Positions 16,548 through 26,324 are shown, counted from the first letter of the stretch. The stretch is DNA of 64,000 bases from Pseudobdellovibrionaceae bacterium (GCA_018663505.1 JABJQG010000014.1:62001-126000); one strand, 5' to 3'. The notes: generated by a model not told the origin, from the letters alone. Translations and numbers: made by a program.

Positions 16548-17447
16548 ATGAAGGCATTTTTTTTGGTATTAGTCCTTTTTACAGTAATAATTGGATGTGA
16601 TTCTAAATTTGTTGAGAAACCACCAAAAAGGGTTCCAATAAAGGGTTTGTCTTTAGATGACCGTTTGGAACAAAAAGAGCGTATTGACGGTCACATTGAG
16701 CAGCTAGAAGCAGGGGCAAAAAAGATAAATCGTATTATCCAGATGTTTCGTAACGTTCAAGACCCTGAGTTTGATAAAGATATTTATTCACCCATTGATT
16801 TTATTATTGATTTAAATGCTGAGCTCAAAACAAAAATCCCGAAAAACGAAGGAAATAAAGTCGTAAGATACGGACAAATAGAATTACCATTAAAAGGGCT
16901 TTCAGAGGAATGCAAGGTCGTTTATTTACGGTTAGAAACGGAGCCAATTTATAATGAGAGTAAGGAACTAGGTAGTAAAACAGAAGCCACATTAGGTGAA
17001 AAAGAAATTATTGGAGAACGTCTAACATATTTTTTTAAATCTTGTGCATCTGATGATAAGTATATTGTAGCAATTGTAGCAGAGTGGGTTGGAATATCAT
17101 TGGAGTTTAAATTAAATAATGAAAATTTAAATACATTGTTTAAGGACATTTTGACCACAGAGATTATGAATAGCCCAGAGTGTAAGGTGACACAGAATAA
17201 AAAGAAGATTGTTGAGAAAGTACGTTGTAAAAACTTACATGTCTCACTTTCTAAAAGTGAAACAGCTTTGGTAAGAGATATGTTATTCAGTAATTCGGGT
17301 GTGATTAGATTTCAATCATCAACCGATATTTACGAGAATAACATTAAAAAGGCCACCTCTGAAATTAAAGTTTTTGATAATGGTGATATTGACTTTGACT
17401 TAGAAAAAATTGAGCAGGCTGTACCCCCACAAGTTCAGGCAATTTAA
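16548..17447 (+). CDS. Lipoprotein, first gene of envelope operon
   Basis: This 299-aa protein has a lipoprotein signal ending in VIIGC (Cys at residue 17). A charged helical segment follows (residues 35-75, LEQKERIDGHIEQLEAGAKK), then a mixed alpha/beta part with three or four Cys. No family is recognised. It is 5 bases from the next gene, forming an operon of two lipoproteins, an outer-membrane barrel and a small membrane protein. That context suggests an envelope complex. Confidence 0.7.
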   Translation: MKAFFLVLVLFTVIIGCDSKFVEKPPKRVPIKGLSLDDRLEQKERIDGHIEQLEAGAKKINRIIQMFRNVQDPEFDKDIYSPIDFIIDLNAELKTKIPKNEGNKVVRYGQIELPLKGLSEECKVVYLRLETEPIYNESKELGSKTEATLGEKEIIGERLTYFFKSCASDDKYIVAIVAEWVGISLEFKLNNENLNTLFKDILTTEIMNSPECKVTQNKKKIVEKVRCKNLHVSLSKSETALVRDMLFSNSGVIRFQSSTDIYENNIKKATSEIKVFDNGDIDFDLEKIEQAVPPQVQAI

Positions 17448-17452
17448 GGTCG

Positions 17453-18328
17453 ATGAAAATGAACTTTAAAGTTAATGTTATGTTAATGTTTTTAATTCTT
17501 GTAGTCGCAACTACGAGCTGCTCGGACAAAAGGACGGGCAATACATCTGTTGTTCTTAGTTCTTACCGCCTCATCGATTCTGGACGTACTAATGAGGCCA
17601 TTGAGTTGCTTGAAGCAGAATTAGAGACCGAATCTTCAGTAAAGGTTAGATATGACATTAATATGGCGTTAGCATCAGCATATGCTCATAAGTCAGGAAT
17701 TAACATACAGTCTCTGATACCGGTTTTAAAGAAAGCAGAAACTATAAACACATTGAAAAAGACCTTTAGTGATGAGCCCAAGAACAATTCTACGAGTGCT
17801 GAAGTGAATATGGAAGCCAGAAGAGTATCTTATTCATTAATTAAAGTCTCTCAGGCCTTTGAGGCTTATGCGAGTATACCAGTGATTTCTGTTATGAAGT
17901 CTAACTATATAAGAAAAGCCATTGAAATTCTCGAAGAGCCGGGGAGTTCAGTAAATCCCGAAGATGCTCTTTATAGAGCTCTTATAAAAATTATATTATT
18001 TAAACATTTATTAGCAGAAAATCTTTTAGGTGAATTTATCCAACCAAAGAACACTGCTGAAGAGTGTCGTATAAACTTGGGTGCTGTGAATGATGATATC
18101 ATAGAGCTGGGAAAGGTTCTCATTGATGTTTTTAATGATATTGGCTTTGCTAATGGATCCCTTGCAGAAGATATGAGGGTGTTATCCGAAAAAACGGCAG
18201 AAATGGTCTCGAGCTTGACACTTGGGACAACATCATTAATTGTTATAGATGAGGCCTCAAGTGTTTTTTTTAGAAGGTCTATTATTGAAAACGGTTTTGG
18301 TAAAATAATTAAATGTGGTGCAGATTAG
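17453..18328 (+). CDS. Lipoprotein with TPR-like helices
   Basis: This 291-aa protein has a lipoprotein signal with lipobox TTSC at about residue 24. Residues 35-75 (SSYRLIDSGRTNEAIELLEAEL, then YDINMALASAYAHKSG) match the helix pairs of a tetratricopeptide repeat. The remainder is helical and could form a solenoid, with residues 250-262 hydrophobic. TPR lipoproteins commonly dock partner proteins at the outer membrane. It overlaps the following barrel gene by 16 bases. Confidence 0.7.
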   Translation: MKMNFKVNVMLMFLILVVATTSCSDKRTGNTSVVLSSYRLIDSGRTNEAIELLEAELETESSVKVRYDINMALASAYAHKSGINIQSLIPVLKKAETINTLKKTFSDEPKNNSTSAEVNMEARRVSYSLIKVSQAFEAYASIPVISVMKSNYIRKAIEILEEPGSSVNPEDALYRALIKIILFKHLLAENLLGEFIQPKNTAEECRINLGAVNDDIIELGKVLIDVFNDIGFANGSLAEDMRVLSEKTAEMVSSLTLGTTSLIVIDEASSVFFRRSIIENGFGKIIKCGAD

Positions 18329-19377
18329 GATTATTTGGTTTCGTATTATTTGAGCTCTTGTTCAGTCAATACTTATTTGCCCAGTCCTTAGCATTTAGTC
18401 GAAATGCTCGTACCTTTGAAAGCGTTCATTCCAGTTTATTTGTTAAAAGCCTTGGCCATGCCTGCTTATCCATTACCATAAGTCCAGATAGTCTCCCCTG
18501 TAATCCAGCAAACATGGTCTACCAAGATAAGAACACATTGGGGGCAGATCTTTTGCTATCAAATGGTCATTCTGCCTTATCGAATATTCGACAATTATTG
18601 GATGGTGAGATTAGCCAGGGTTTAGTGGATACTCTTTTTACTGAAGGCAAAATTATTCAAATTGAGGCCAATGTTGATATTAATTTTAAATCAAAATATA
18701 TAAATGCCCGCTACACACCGTTTACTGTGAAAGGTTTTTCGGTGGTGAGAAACGAGGCTAACCCTGACGTAGAGCTTTCTGCAGTAGAAGAAAAAGGGTT
18801 TGCCCTGCAAAGTGCTTATCAAGTTATAGATGGATTATCAATAGGTGTTCAAGTACGGTTTTTAGAGCGTAAGTTTGTTCGTCAACAGTTCCAACTTATT
18901 TTAATGGGGACTCCAGCAGGTGATCAATTGCTGAGTCCAAAAAGCCAAAAGGTTACTTATATTGAGCCAGGAATGACTTGGGAGATATCAAATAATTGGC
19001 ACCCTAGGTTGTCGGTTTTGGTTGCAAATTTAGGTTTTGTTTCTGACAAACATGATGAGCTCAATGTCCCTGTAGATTATCAAGTGGGTTTTGGAATAAC
19101 TCCACCCATAAGATGGGGGGAGCTGCAACTTGCTTTGGATTATAAATCCTTAACATTAGTGGAAGCAGACCAAGCTAAATTTAGATTTGGCGGTACATAT
19201 GGTTTTGGAGCCATGCATTTTGCTACGGGTTTAGATGTAAACGGGGTTTCTGGCGGTATTTTTTATGGCCTTCAACAGGCAACAGCAGGAGTGATGTATT
19301 CAACAACAAGAATCACTAACGAGGATGAAGATTATTTTACTCAAACATTATATGTGCAATTGGGTTGGCGCATTTAA
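18313..19377 (+). CDS. Outer-membrane beta-barrel, OMPP1/PorV-like
   Basis: This 354-aa protein has a signal peptide (residues 1-23, LFELLFSQYLFAQS). An early NPANMV motif is of the kind seen in FadL/OMPP1/PorV-type barrels (ANPA). Many alternating strands follow (for example KYINARYTPFTV, SIGVQVRFLER, ELQLALDYKSL) and the C-terminal strand ends YVQLGWRI. It is embedded between a TPR lipoprotein and a small membrane protein with overlapping starts. It could be a transport or secretion pore; the exact substrate class is unknown. Confidence 0.72.
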   Translation: MWCRLGLFGFVLFELLFSQYLFAQSLAFSRNARTFESVHSSLFVKSLGHACLSITISPDSLPCNPANMVYQDKNTLGADLLLSNGHSALSNIRQLLDGEISQGLVDTLFTEGKIIQIEANVDINFKSKYINARYTPFTVKGFSVVRNEANPDVELSAVEEKGFALQSAYQVIDGLSIGVQVRFLERKFVRQQFQLILMGTPAGDQLLSPKSQKVTYIEPGMTWEISNNWHPRLSVLVANLGFVSDKHDELNVPVDYQVGFGITPPIRWGELQLALDYKSLTLVEADQAKFRFGGTYGFGAMHFATGLDVNGVSGGIFYGLQQATAGVMYSTTRITNEDEDYFTQTLYVQLGWRI

Positions 19378-19939
19378 AATTTTTATTATAATTTCCTTTT
19401 TGTGTATTTCCCCACTTGGTTTTGGAGAAACAAAGGGGACGACAAGCAAAGATAACATTCGTTGGAACAGTTTTTCCAAAGAAGTGAGTGCTATAAAAAA
19501 ATCTGATTATGAAAATGGGCTTAGCTACATAGTGAGTGGAACCATAGCTTTGACAGGTGGCTTGCTTGGAGAAAATATTTCTGACGATGCAGTGGAAAAA
19601 GGTATATATAATGTATTTCAAAGTATTGGTGTTGCCTCAGTGGGGTACGGTGCGTACCTTTGGAAGGTTGGTGGAGAAAAGAGATCACTGTATGATGCTT
19701 TAGATCATGCAAAAGAACTGACCCCAAAAGAAAAAACAATATTTTTACGAGCATTTTATTTTCAACAGAAGAAAAAACGAAAACAAGAGAGGCTAATTAA
19801 AGCAATTACACATGGCTTGGTGGCAGGGGTCAATCTTTACAATGGAACTCTTCAAACGCAAGCGGGTGTGAAAAATGCACTTTTTTTTGTTGGTGGTGTT
19901 AACTTACTGGCATCAGCTTCTTATACATTTAACTTTTAA
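19352..19939 (+). CDS. Small exported membrane protein, last gene of envelope operon
   Basis: This 195-aa protein starts inside the preceding gene; ATG 19352 gives a signal-like segment (FKIFIIISFLCISPLGFG). Two further hydrophobic stretches (IVSGTIALTGGLLGENI and NALFFVGGVNLLASASYTF) flank a basic helical segment rich in Lys/Arg. No family is recognised. The 26-base overlap with the barrel gene indicates coupled translation. A longer in-frame start at 19325 is possible but places the signal internally. Confidence 0.65.
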   Translation: MCNWVGAFKIFIIISFLCISPLGFGETKGTTSKDNIRWNSFSKEVSAIKKSDYENGLSYIVSGTIALTGGLLGENISDDAVEKGIYNVFQSIGVASVGYGAYLWKVGGEKRSLYDALDHAKELTPKEKTIFLRAFYFQQKKKRKQERLIKAITHGLVAGVNLYNGTLQTQAGVKNALFFVGGVNLLASASYTFNF

Positions 19940-19990
19940 TGTGGCTTTTTTCAATATGTTGTTTGTCCGTTTATTAGTTCTTAGATTCTA

Positions 19991-20020
19991 TTCAGTCCTT
20001 TCTGTTGAGTACTGACTGAA
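19991..20020. terminator. Weak hairpin between convergent genes
   Basis: TTCAGTC pairs with GACTGAA around a 16-base loop, between the end of the envelope operon and a convergent gene. There is no clear T tract, so terminator function is uncertain. Confidence 0.35.
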
Positions 20021-20060
20021 ATGGTTTATGAGTATACTGTGAATTAACGTACGGAAAGAC

Positions 20061-21230
20061 TTATTCTAGATGTGTATTAAAAAGGATATCTATTCTAGGA
20101 ATTATTTTTTTAATAGCTACACGTGTTTCTTGAGAAATCTCAACCACTGGGTGATTGTGATAGTCAAAATCTGAATCATTGTCTTTGCGTTCAACCAAAC
20201 CATTATGTACCTTGCCTAAGGCCGCAACTATAGATTTTAAGGATTTAAGCAAGTGAGGAAGAGAGGTAACCCTGCCCTTGCCACTGGTGTGCATAGCTCT
20301 ATCAAAGTGCTGTTGACTTTCATAAGACAGCTGTGGGCGGACTTCTTTAAAACTAAAGTTAGGGTCTTGTTTTTGAATGTACATGACCAGCCAACGTAAA
20401 ACTTTTAGTTCTTTTCTCAAATCATGATACTCCCAGCCAGTGAGTAATGTGTGCTGGTTTAAATAATTATGAATCTTGTGTCTTATCTCTTTAAGGTATT
20501 CATGTAGCTGTTGAGGTTCTGTGACCATAAATGTACCTAAGATTTCCTCTAGGGAGTATTTTTTTAATATATCTAGGCTTTTATTAGATTTTTTAACAAT
20601 TTTTTTAGATTGTTTGTTTGAGGCCCTAGGTTTTGATTTTTTTCCAATAACCAGCAACTGGTCTTTTATTTTTCCCCAAGCTGTAACAAAATCGTTAAAA
20701 ATTTCTAGGGCAATTTTAAAATCCTTAGTTTGTTGATTTTGAGTACCATTTTTATTTTTTACCCCTAGAGACTTCATGAGCCCTCTTACTTTTTGTGCTT
20801 GAGCGCGAAGCTGGTTGAAATTATTAATCTTAGTTTGTTTTAGCTTTATTTTTTTTTCACCACCGGCAAGGTACTTAAAAATCTTAAGTGCGCCAATTTT
20901 GTTTATGCCAATTAGAAGTGCTTGAGCTTCATTTAAATAGTGATCCTCTATTAACTTTGCTTGGAAGTACTTAGCCACAGGGAATGGAGGAGTTTTTGAT
21001 AATGAAGAATTTACACCTGTTAAGCCACTAGCAACCTTAATAACCGGTGCATTTCTATTAGAAAAACTTGAAGTAAGTTCACCAGAAAAGATAAGTTCAC
21101 AGCTATTACCTTGGGCAATACTCACACTGGACTGCACACTAATACTTAGCCCAATATAAGCTAATAAAAAAACTCTAAAAAAAGAGCTGTTTAACGTAAA
21201 AAAGTGTTTAAATCTTATATATTTAGCCAT
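20061..21230 (-). CDS. Exported basic helical protein, possibly CHAD-like
   Basis: This 389-aa protein is lysine-rich, with a signal-anchor at residues 17-40 (FRVFLLAYIGLSISVQSS). Long helical segments contain IRHKIHNYLNQ, LRKELKVLRWLVMYI and LGKVHNGLVERKD. Their Arg/His/Lys spacing recalls CHAD helical domains that bind polyphosphate, but the key residues do not align well enough for a firm call. I chose the internal Met at 21230, which places the signal at the N-terminus. An alternative is an unrelated envelope protein. Confidence 0.5.
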   Translation of the reverse strand: MAKYIRFKHFFTLNSSFFRVFLLAYIGLSISVQSSVSIAQGNSCELIFSGELTSSFSNRNAPVIKVASGLTGVNSSLSKTPPFPVAKYFQAKLIEDHYLNEAQALLIGINKIGALKIFKYLAGGEKKIKLKQTKINNFNQLRAQAQKVRGLMKSLGVKNKNGTQNQQTKDFKIALEIFNDFVTAWGKIKDQLLVIGKKSKPRASNKQSKKIVKKSNKSLDILKKYSLEEILGTFMVTEPQQLHEYLKEIRHKIHNYLNQHTLLTGWEYHDLRKELKVLRWLVMYIQKQDPNFSFKEVRPQLSYESQQHFDRAMHTSGKGRVTSLPHLLKSLKSIVAALGKVHNGLVERKDNDSDFDYHNHPVVEISQETRVAIKKIIPRIDILFNTHLE

Positions 21231-21266
21231 AATTTGTTGTTCAAACTCTTGTAGATCACAAAGCAC

Positions 21267-21634
21267 CTCAAAAGTATACCTTTTGAGTTAATCACTCCAA
21301 TTATTGTACCAAGATCAAATATTAGCATGCCACTATGTACATTAAGAAATAATAATAAACCTCCTTATAGGCGGGGGTGAAACTCAGTTTTTATTTCCAT
21401 TGAAGAGGTGTTAGACGATTAGATCTCAAATCCAAAAAACTGATCAAATTCACCTAGAAAAACTATTTTCCATCCCTGTGCCGTTACTACAGGCTTTGAC
21501 AAACAATGTGAAATCAGTTACTTAATTGCCTCATGTTGGTCAAGAAACTATTAATCAGAATTTAGGAATTCTACTGCCGGCATTGTTATCAATCAGTATA
21601 ATCGTTAACAGTTTGCAGTTCAAAGGGGCTCGAA
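21267..21634. promoter_or_regulatory. Intergenic region with candidate -10 box
   Basis: No ORF is seen. A TATAAT at 21597-21602 lies 33 bases before the methyltransferase ATG, but no convincing -35 is at the right distance. AAGGGGCTCG precedes the ATG as ribosome site. Confidence 0.35.
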
Positions 21635-22483
21635 ATGCTAAAATTATTTGGATCTGGAGATATTAAAAAAGCTGTAAAGAACCACTTTGATACTGTAGGG
21701 GACTTGTCTGGGGAAACCGTTGTGGATCTACCTGCTGGTACAGGTGTAACAAGCCAGATTTTGAAAGACCATGGAGCTCAAGTATTGGCTTTTGATTTAT
21801 TTCCCGATTTTTTTAAGGTGGATGGGCTAAGTTGCAGTATTGCTGATTTAAATAACCCACCCTTGTCCTTAGATGATGACTCTGTGGATAGGCTGATTTG
21901 CCAAGAGGGGATTGAGCATTTTCAGGATCAGCTTAAAGTACTAAAAGAATTTGCTCGAGTTTTAAAAAAAGATGGAATTTTATATGTGACTACCCCAAAT
22001 ATTTCCCATGTGAGAGCCCGAATCAGTAACCTTCTGGTTGAAAGTGAGTTGTATAAACGATTACCAGCAAATGAGTTAGATGACATATGGTTAGCACAGG
22101 ACGGGAAGGTCTATTTTGGTCATATTTTTTTACTAGGTATTCAACGTTTAAGAACCCTTGCGGCCCTAAGCGGATTAGAATTAACCCGTGTTTTACCAGT
22201 ACGTATTAGCTGGTCCTCATTTTTAATGGGTTTGCCTCTCTATCCTTTACTTATTCTTACGAGCTTTTATGCGTATTTTAATAACAACCGTAAACAAAAG
22301 TCTGTGTCTGATAAAGTGAAAAAAAAGGTGTACTGGGAGATTTTAAAATTAAACATTCACCCCACAGTATTATTTGGAAAAAATTTATTTGTGGAGTTTA
22401 AATTTGTTGGTAATGAAGGGCATTACGAAAGTGTGTCAGCTGGATTTAAAGCTCCTACTCCTGTGGACGATATCAAAAAATAA
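21635..22483 (+). CDS. Class I SAM-dependent methyltransferase
   Basis: This 282-aa protein has the Rossmann SAM-binding motif VVDLPAGTGVTSQIL (residues 28-42), the acidic ribose-binding end LAFDLF, and the ICQEGIEHFQD and DGILYVTTPNISH motifs of the Methyltransf_11/23 group. A hydrophobic segment at about residues 192-215 (FLMGLPLYPLLILTSFYAYF) suggests membrane association, as in methyltransferases acting on polyisoprenoid or glycan intermediates. Substrate is unknown. It is followed by a PhoD-like lipoprotein with a short gap. Confidence 0.78.
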   Translation: MLKLFGSGDIKKAVKNHFDTVGDLSGETVVDLPAGTGVTSQILKDHGAQVLAFDLFPDFFKVDGLSCSIADLNNPPLSLDDDSVDRLICQEGIEHFQDQLKVLKEFARVLKKDGILYVTTPNISHVRARISNLLVESELYKRLPANELDDIWLAQDGKVYFGHIFLLGIQRLRTLAALSGLELTRVLPVRISWSSFLMGLPLYPLLILTSFYAYFNNNRKQKSVSDKVKKKVYWEILKLNIHPTVLFGKNLFVEFKFVGNEGHYESVSAGFKAPTPVDDIKK

Positions 22484-22595
22484 ATAATATAACTATTTGT
22501 TTAATCAACTCATGTGGAAATTGAGATTAGTGTTCATTTTTAATAACCAATACAGAGTTATGTGTATATATGAGTTCAGAAAAAAAAGGATGTTT

Positions 22596-23960
22596 ATGAA
22601 ATTTACATTAGTGAGTCTGTTATTTGTTGTTACGGCTTGTTCCAGTAGTCATAAAAAAGAGATTCCTGATATTAATCCAATGCCAGGAAACGTCTCCATG
22701 ATACAGGCAGCTACAGGGGCAACAGAGACTTATATTAATATTTTAAGGGGTCGCTGGGCTAATTACAGCTATTATGTAGAGACGAAGGGACAAAGAACGG
22801 GGATGCTCCGCAAATACTCAGAGGTTGTTCCTGGAGCTGATTATCAATGGGCTGTGGACAAAATTCATGTTTCCCAATTAGAGCCCAACATCAAATATGA
22901 GCTTGTAGTCTATCATAACAAATTTAAAACAGAGATAGAGCGGCGCGAGTTTTATACCTTAGATCTTAGTAAGAAAAAACTAAAGTTCGTTGTTGGTTCA
23001 TGCATGTCTGAAAACCATATTTTTCAACATGTAATTCCAGAGATATGGAACTTAGTAAATAAGCAAAATCCAGATTTATTATTGCTCATTGGTGATAATG
23101 TTTATGTGGATGAATTTGATTTAGTGAGGCGAAATCAAAATGTGAGTGCAAGAGATATCTGGCAAAGATACATTGATACCATTAGAAACTTACCAATTTA
23201 TAAACAAAGAAAATTAGTTCCAATACTTGCAACTTGGGATGATCATGATTTTGGTACAAATAATTCTAATAAAAACTTCCATAAAAAAGAAGTAGCCAAA
23301 AAGGTATTTAGAGCTTTTTATAGTAGTCCTAACATTAAGGGTGTTACTGAATATTTTAAAAATAATATTTCATTTCAATTTATGGGTTTTGGCCAGAGGT
23401 TTATATTTTTGGACAATCGTTTTTATAGAGAAAAACCAGGTTCTAGTAGTAAAAATGGCCACTTTGGTAAAGAGCAAAACAAGTGGGCATTTGATAGTTT
23501 GAATCAGAGGGATCTTCCCACATGGTTTGTTTCAGGCGGGCAATTTTTTTCCTCTCAATTTTTGTTAAAAAATGGGCGACAAGTGAACGAAACTTTTATG
23601 GAGGATTATAAAAGTAATCATCAAGAGTTCGTGAGTAAGTTAGCGACTTCCAATTCCCCAGTGGCATTTTTATCTGGAGATATACATTATACGGAAATAA
23701 TGAAAATTGGAAAAGATCAGTTGGGTTATACAAGCTATGAGGTAACATCTAGCCCCATGCATAGTTTTATTTTCCGCCCAAAGAAGAAAGCAGACGAGTT
23801 TTTTTCTAACCCAAAAAGGTTGGTCGCTGTTAAAGATTACAATTTTGTAGTTATAGAATCTCAGGTTAACAGTAATAAGGAATGGAACATTAAAGTGAAG
23901 GCTGTTGGACCAAAAAATCCTGATGGTTTTTTTGAAAAAAATTATAACATCTATAGGTAG
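22596..23960 (+). CDS. PhoD-like phosphatase lipoprotein
   Basis: This 454-aa metallophosphoesterase is of the alkaline phosphatase D type. The lipoprotein signal MKFTLVSLLFVVTAC ends in Cys15, and AAAAGG precedes this ATG, so I prefer it to the upstream start that would add 33 residues. Motifs in order are an N-terminal Fn3-like part, GSCMSENHIF, LLIGDNVYVDE, LATWDDHDFGTNN, FVSGGQ and LSGDIHYTE, which are the metal ligands of PhoD. It probably releases phosphate from phosphoesters at the envelope. The gene follows the membrane-linked methyltransferase in the same direction. Confidence 0.85.
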   Translation: MKFTLVSLLFVVTACSSSHKKEIPDINPMPGNVSMIQAATGATETYINILRGRWANYSYYVETKGQRTGMLRKYSEVVPGADYQWAVDKIHVSQLEPNIKYELVVYHNKFKTEIERREFYTLDLSKKKLKFVVGSCMSENHIFQHVIPEIWNLVNKQNPDLLLLIGDNVYVDEFDLVRRNQNVSARDIWQRYIDTIRNLPIYKQRKLVPILATWDDHDFGTNNSNKNFHKKEVAKKVFRAFYSSPNIKGVTEYFKNNISFQFMGFGQRFIFLDNRFYREKPGSSSKNGHFGKEQNKWAFDSLNQRDLPTWFVSGGQFFSSQFLLKNGRQVNETFMEDYKSNHQEFVSKLATSNSPVAFLSGDIHYTEIMKIGKDQLGYTSYEVTSSPMHSFIFRPKKKADEFFSNPKRLVAVKDYNFVVIESQVNSNKEWNIKVKAVGPKNPDGFFEKNYNIYR

Positions 23961-23998
23961 TCACTTTTGTCATGATGATTGATAAAACAAGAGAACCC

Positions 23999-24637
23999 TT
24001 AAGGCTGAATATCGCAAACCATATTGAAAAATGTAGGGTTTTCCTTTAATGAAAGTTCTAAAGGTTCCTCTACTTTTGATAAAGACTCTTCTTCAGTGTG
24101 ATTTAACTTAATGGTGTACTTAAAGGACCCCGGGTCAGTGGATATAAAACTTTTTTTAGAAAAATTCACTTGATGATCTTTGATTTTGTAATCCTTCACT
24201 AAACGTGCTTTTTTTCTATACTTAATATTTTTAGATCTCCACATCGTATTTTTTTCATACTTGGCCTCCGAAGAGAGAAAAATCAGACCTTTGTTTATAG
24301 TATCAATGTACACATAGGTATGCAGGGAAAAACTTTGATGGCAGGTGGGTTTGTTAAGTTCCTCTAGGCATCGCTTACTTTTGGATTTTTCGTTATCAAA
24401 GAGGAGATCAGCTTCATAGACTTGAACAGTTGCTAAGTTGTTTTTAAGATCACACTTCGGGGTACTAATGAGCAGTGAAAAATCTTTTTGCATGGAGAGC
24501 TTGTTGTATGTTTTGTTTTCAACGTCTCCCTGTTCTGGAAAAATTTTATTACCTTTTTTGGTTTTGTTGTCAGCACATGAGAGGATGAGAGAGGTAAATA
24601 TTAATAAAATCAACGAATATAGAGAGGTGTTTTTCAC
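23999..24637 (-). CDS. Lipoprotein, unknown
   Basis: This 212-aa protein has a lipoprotein signal (LILLIFTSLILSC, Cys at about residue 21) and a basic beta-rich mature part with five further Cys. No family is recognised. It is convergent with the PhoD-like gene, and I see no strong terminator in the 38-base gap. Confidence 0.62.
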   Translation of the reverse strand: MKNTSLYSLILLIFTSLILSCADNKTKKGNKIFPEQGDVENKTYNKLSMQKDFSLLISTPKCDLKNNLATVQVYEADLLFDNEKSKSKRCLEELNKPTCHQSFSLHTYVYIDTINKGLIFLSSEAKYEKNTMWRSKNIKYRKKARLVKDYKIKDHQVNFSKKSFISTDPGSFKYTIKLNHTEEESLSKVEEPLELSLKENPTFFNMVCDIQP

Positions 24638-24771
24638 TGATAATTCCTTTAGTAAATGCGTTAATCACTCCGTATCAAGCATTTCTAAAGCACATTTTGT
24701 ACCAAAAGGGCAGGGCTGTATAGTTACTCAACTGCTGTAGGGCGACAATTCTTTTTAGTAAGTGGCAAAAA

Positions 24772-24969
24772 GTGACTATAATTGTCTTAGAAAGCTCTAA
24801 TGGGACTCAATACTATGGGGTAAATACTATGGGGCTAAAGAGCACCTGTGAGCTACAAAAGGAGCTCCCCTCCTCAAGTGTTAGATTTATTACAAAAAGT
24901 GAGTTACAGGTTGAAGCTAGAGATGGTTTGATTCAACTTAGGTTAATGAAAGTTAGTCCTTTTGACTGA
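24772..24969 (+). CDS. Small protein upstream of pterin dehydratase, uncertain
   Basis: A GTG-started reading frame of 65 codons (MTIIVLESSNGTQYYGVN... to QLRLMKVSPFD) ends 30 bases before the phhB-like gene. Amino-acid use is unremarkable and the frame is continuous, but there is no good ribosome site and no recognised family. A start at the internal ATG (codon 20) is possible. Confidence 0.4.
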   Translation: MTIIVLESSNGTQYYGVNTMGLKSTCELQKELPSSSVRFITKSELQVEARDGLIQLRLMKVSPFD

Positions 24970-24999
24970 CAATTTGCAAATATTCGTGAGAGGACATTT

Positions 25000-25287
25000 A
25001 TGAGTAAAAAATTAGAGAACAGTGAGATTGATACTATTTTGGCTGATTTAGACGGTTGGGACTTAAACGAGGCCGGCAAACTGAGTTGTGAAATTGAGTT
25101 TGATGATTTTAAACAAGCTTTTGCTTTTATGACCCAAGTGGCTTTGGAAGCTGAGCAAAAAGGCCATCATCCAGAGTGGTACAATGTTTACAACCAAGTG
25201 GACATTCAACTTACAACACATGATGCGGGTGGTGTTACAGATAAGGATATTCAATTAGCTAAATTTATAAATGCAATTACAGCTTAG
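25000..25287 (+). CDS. phhB: 4a-hydroxytetrahydrobiopterin dehydratase (PCD/DCoH)
   Basis: This 95-aa enzyme dehydrates 4a-carbinolamine to quinonoid dihydropterin, recycling the cofactor of aromatic amino acid hydroxylases. The family signature is complete: [16 protein letters not shown], then the His in LTTHDAGG and the following Asp (VTDKD). Length is typical. No hydroxylase gene is present nearby, so it may serve elsewhere or in molybdopterin-type roles proposed for some PCDs. AGAGGAC lies upstream of the ATG and a strong terminator follows. Confidence 0.93.
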   Translation: MSKKLENSEIDTILADLDGWDLNEAGKLSCEIEFDDFKQAFAFMTQVALEAEQKGHHPEWYNVYNQVDIQLTTHDAGGVTDKDIQLAKFINAITA

Positions 25288-25295
25288 AGGTAAAA

Positions 25296-25324
25296 AAAAG
25301 GGAGTCTAGATAACTCCCTTTTTC
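25296..25324. terminator. Rho-independent terminator
   Basis: A stem AAAAGGGAGT / ACTCCCTTTT with a 7-base loop CTAGATA is followed by a short T run, directly after the phhB-like stop. Confidence 0.85.
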
Positions 25325-25371
25325 TCTTTGATTAATGGACGATTAGAGGTCCATTGAGTTTTTGAATTTAG

Positions 25372-26160
25372 TTAATCCATATTACAGTATAACCCTGAAT
25401 CGCTAGTATTATCTTTAACCACACAAAAGCCCCAGGCTGCTATATCAGTTGGTCTCGAATCAGTATTTTCGTTACATTGACCCGTGCTACACCAGGAAAG
25501 AAAAGCTTGTGTTACCACTGGAGAAGTTGCCGTTTTGAAAAGTGACAAGAGGTAATGAAAAACTTGATTTGCAGGTGGCATGACAAGATCAGCACCGTGA
25601 GTTTCACCACAAGTTCTTCCAGAAACATTCTGATAAACATCCTTATCCCAATCTGTGAGTCCACATTCGCTATTTAAATCAAAATCTAGAGCGAGCAGGG
25701 TACTGTTTGGAGAAAGCTCAACGCTAATGATGTCTATATCTACGTTCTCACCAGTCCCTTTTGTAACTGTTGGTGAACCGTCAGCTTTTATTATATTAAA
25801 TTTTGCTCGTACTGAGAATAAGGCGGGCCCTGTGCAGTCATCAGTGCCAGGTAGATTACCCAAGGGAGCGTGGAAATCGATGGTGATGGAACTAGCTTCT
25901 CCATAATGCATATTTGCATTTACAATTTGAAAGTTTAAAACATGAGTATTCTCAGAGTCATTATATGTATAACAAGCCCCTTTCCATTGGCCTACAAACG
26001 AGTGCTCATTGAGGTCAACTTCATCTGGCGGAGGGGTGTCTCCCTCGTTGTTATGAGATTCCTCTACTCCAGTTTTAGATTTTAAGTTTGTGTTTGCATC
26101 AAAACACGATGCAAGAAACATTGTACAAATAATTATGAATGGGACCATAGCTGCTTTCAT
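25372..26160 (-). CDS. Lipoprotein, unknown
   Basis: This 262-aa protein has a lipoprotein signal ending in FLASC (Cys19). An acidic, low-complexity linker (SHNNEGDTPPPDEVD) precedes a beta-rich domain with about eight Cys, consistent with a disulphide-stabilised surface or periplasmic protein. No family is recognised. GGAGAAAAT precedes the ATG. Confidence 0.65.
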   Translation of the reverse strand: MKAAMVPFIIICTMFLASCFDANTNLKSKTGVEESHNNEGDTPPPDEVDLNEHSFVGQWKGACYTYNDSENTHVLNFQIVNANMHYGEASSITIDFHAPLGNLPGTDDCTGPALFSVRAKFNIIKADGSPTVTKGTGENVDIDIISVELSPNSTLLALDFDLNSECGLTDWDKDVYQNVSGRTCGETHGADLVMPPANQVFHYLLSLFKTATSPVVTQAFLSWCSTGQCNENTDSRPTDIAAWGFCVVKDNTSDSGLYCNMD

Positions 26161-26324
26161 TATTTTCTCCTGAATATGTGTGCAATACTTAGTCGGATAT
26201 TTTTTATATTCCTATAAGTTATTACTTATGACCCTAGACCATAAGCTTGTTTTGTTATGTGATGTGTATTTCTAAAAACTCAGGACCATTGGTTTATTAT
26301 AATATTGGGATTTAAATATACTTA

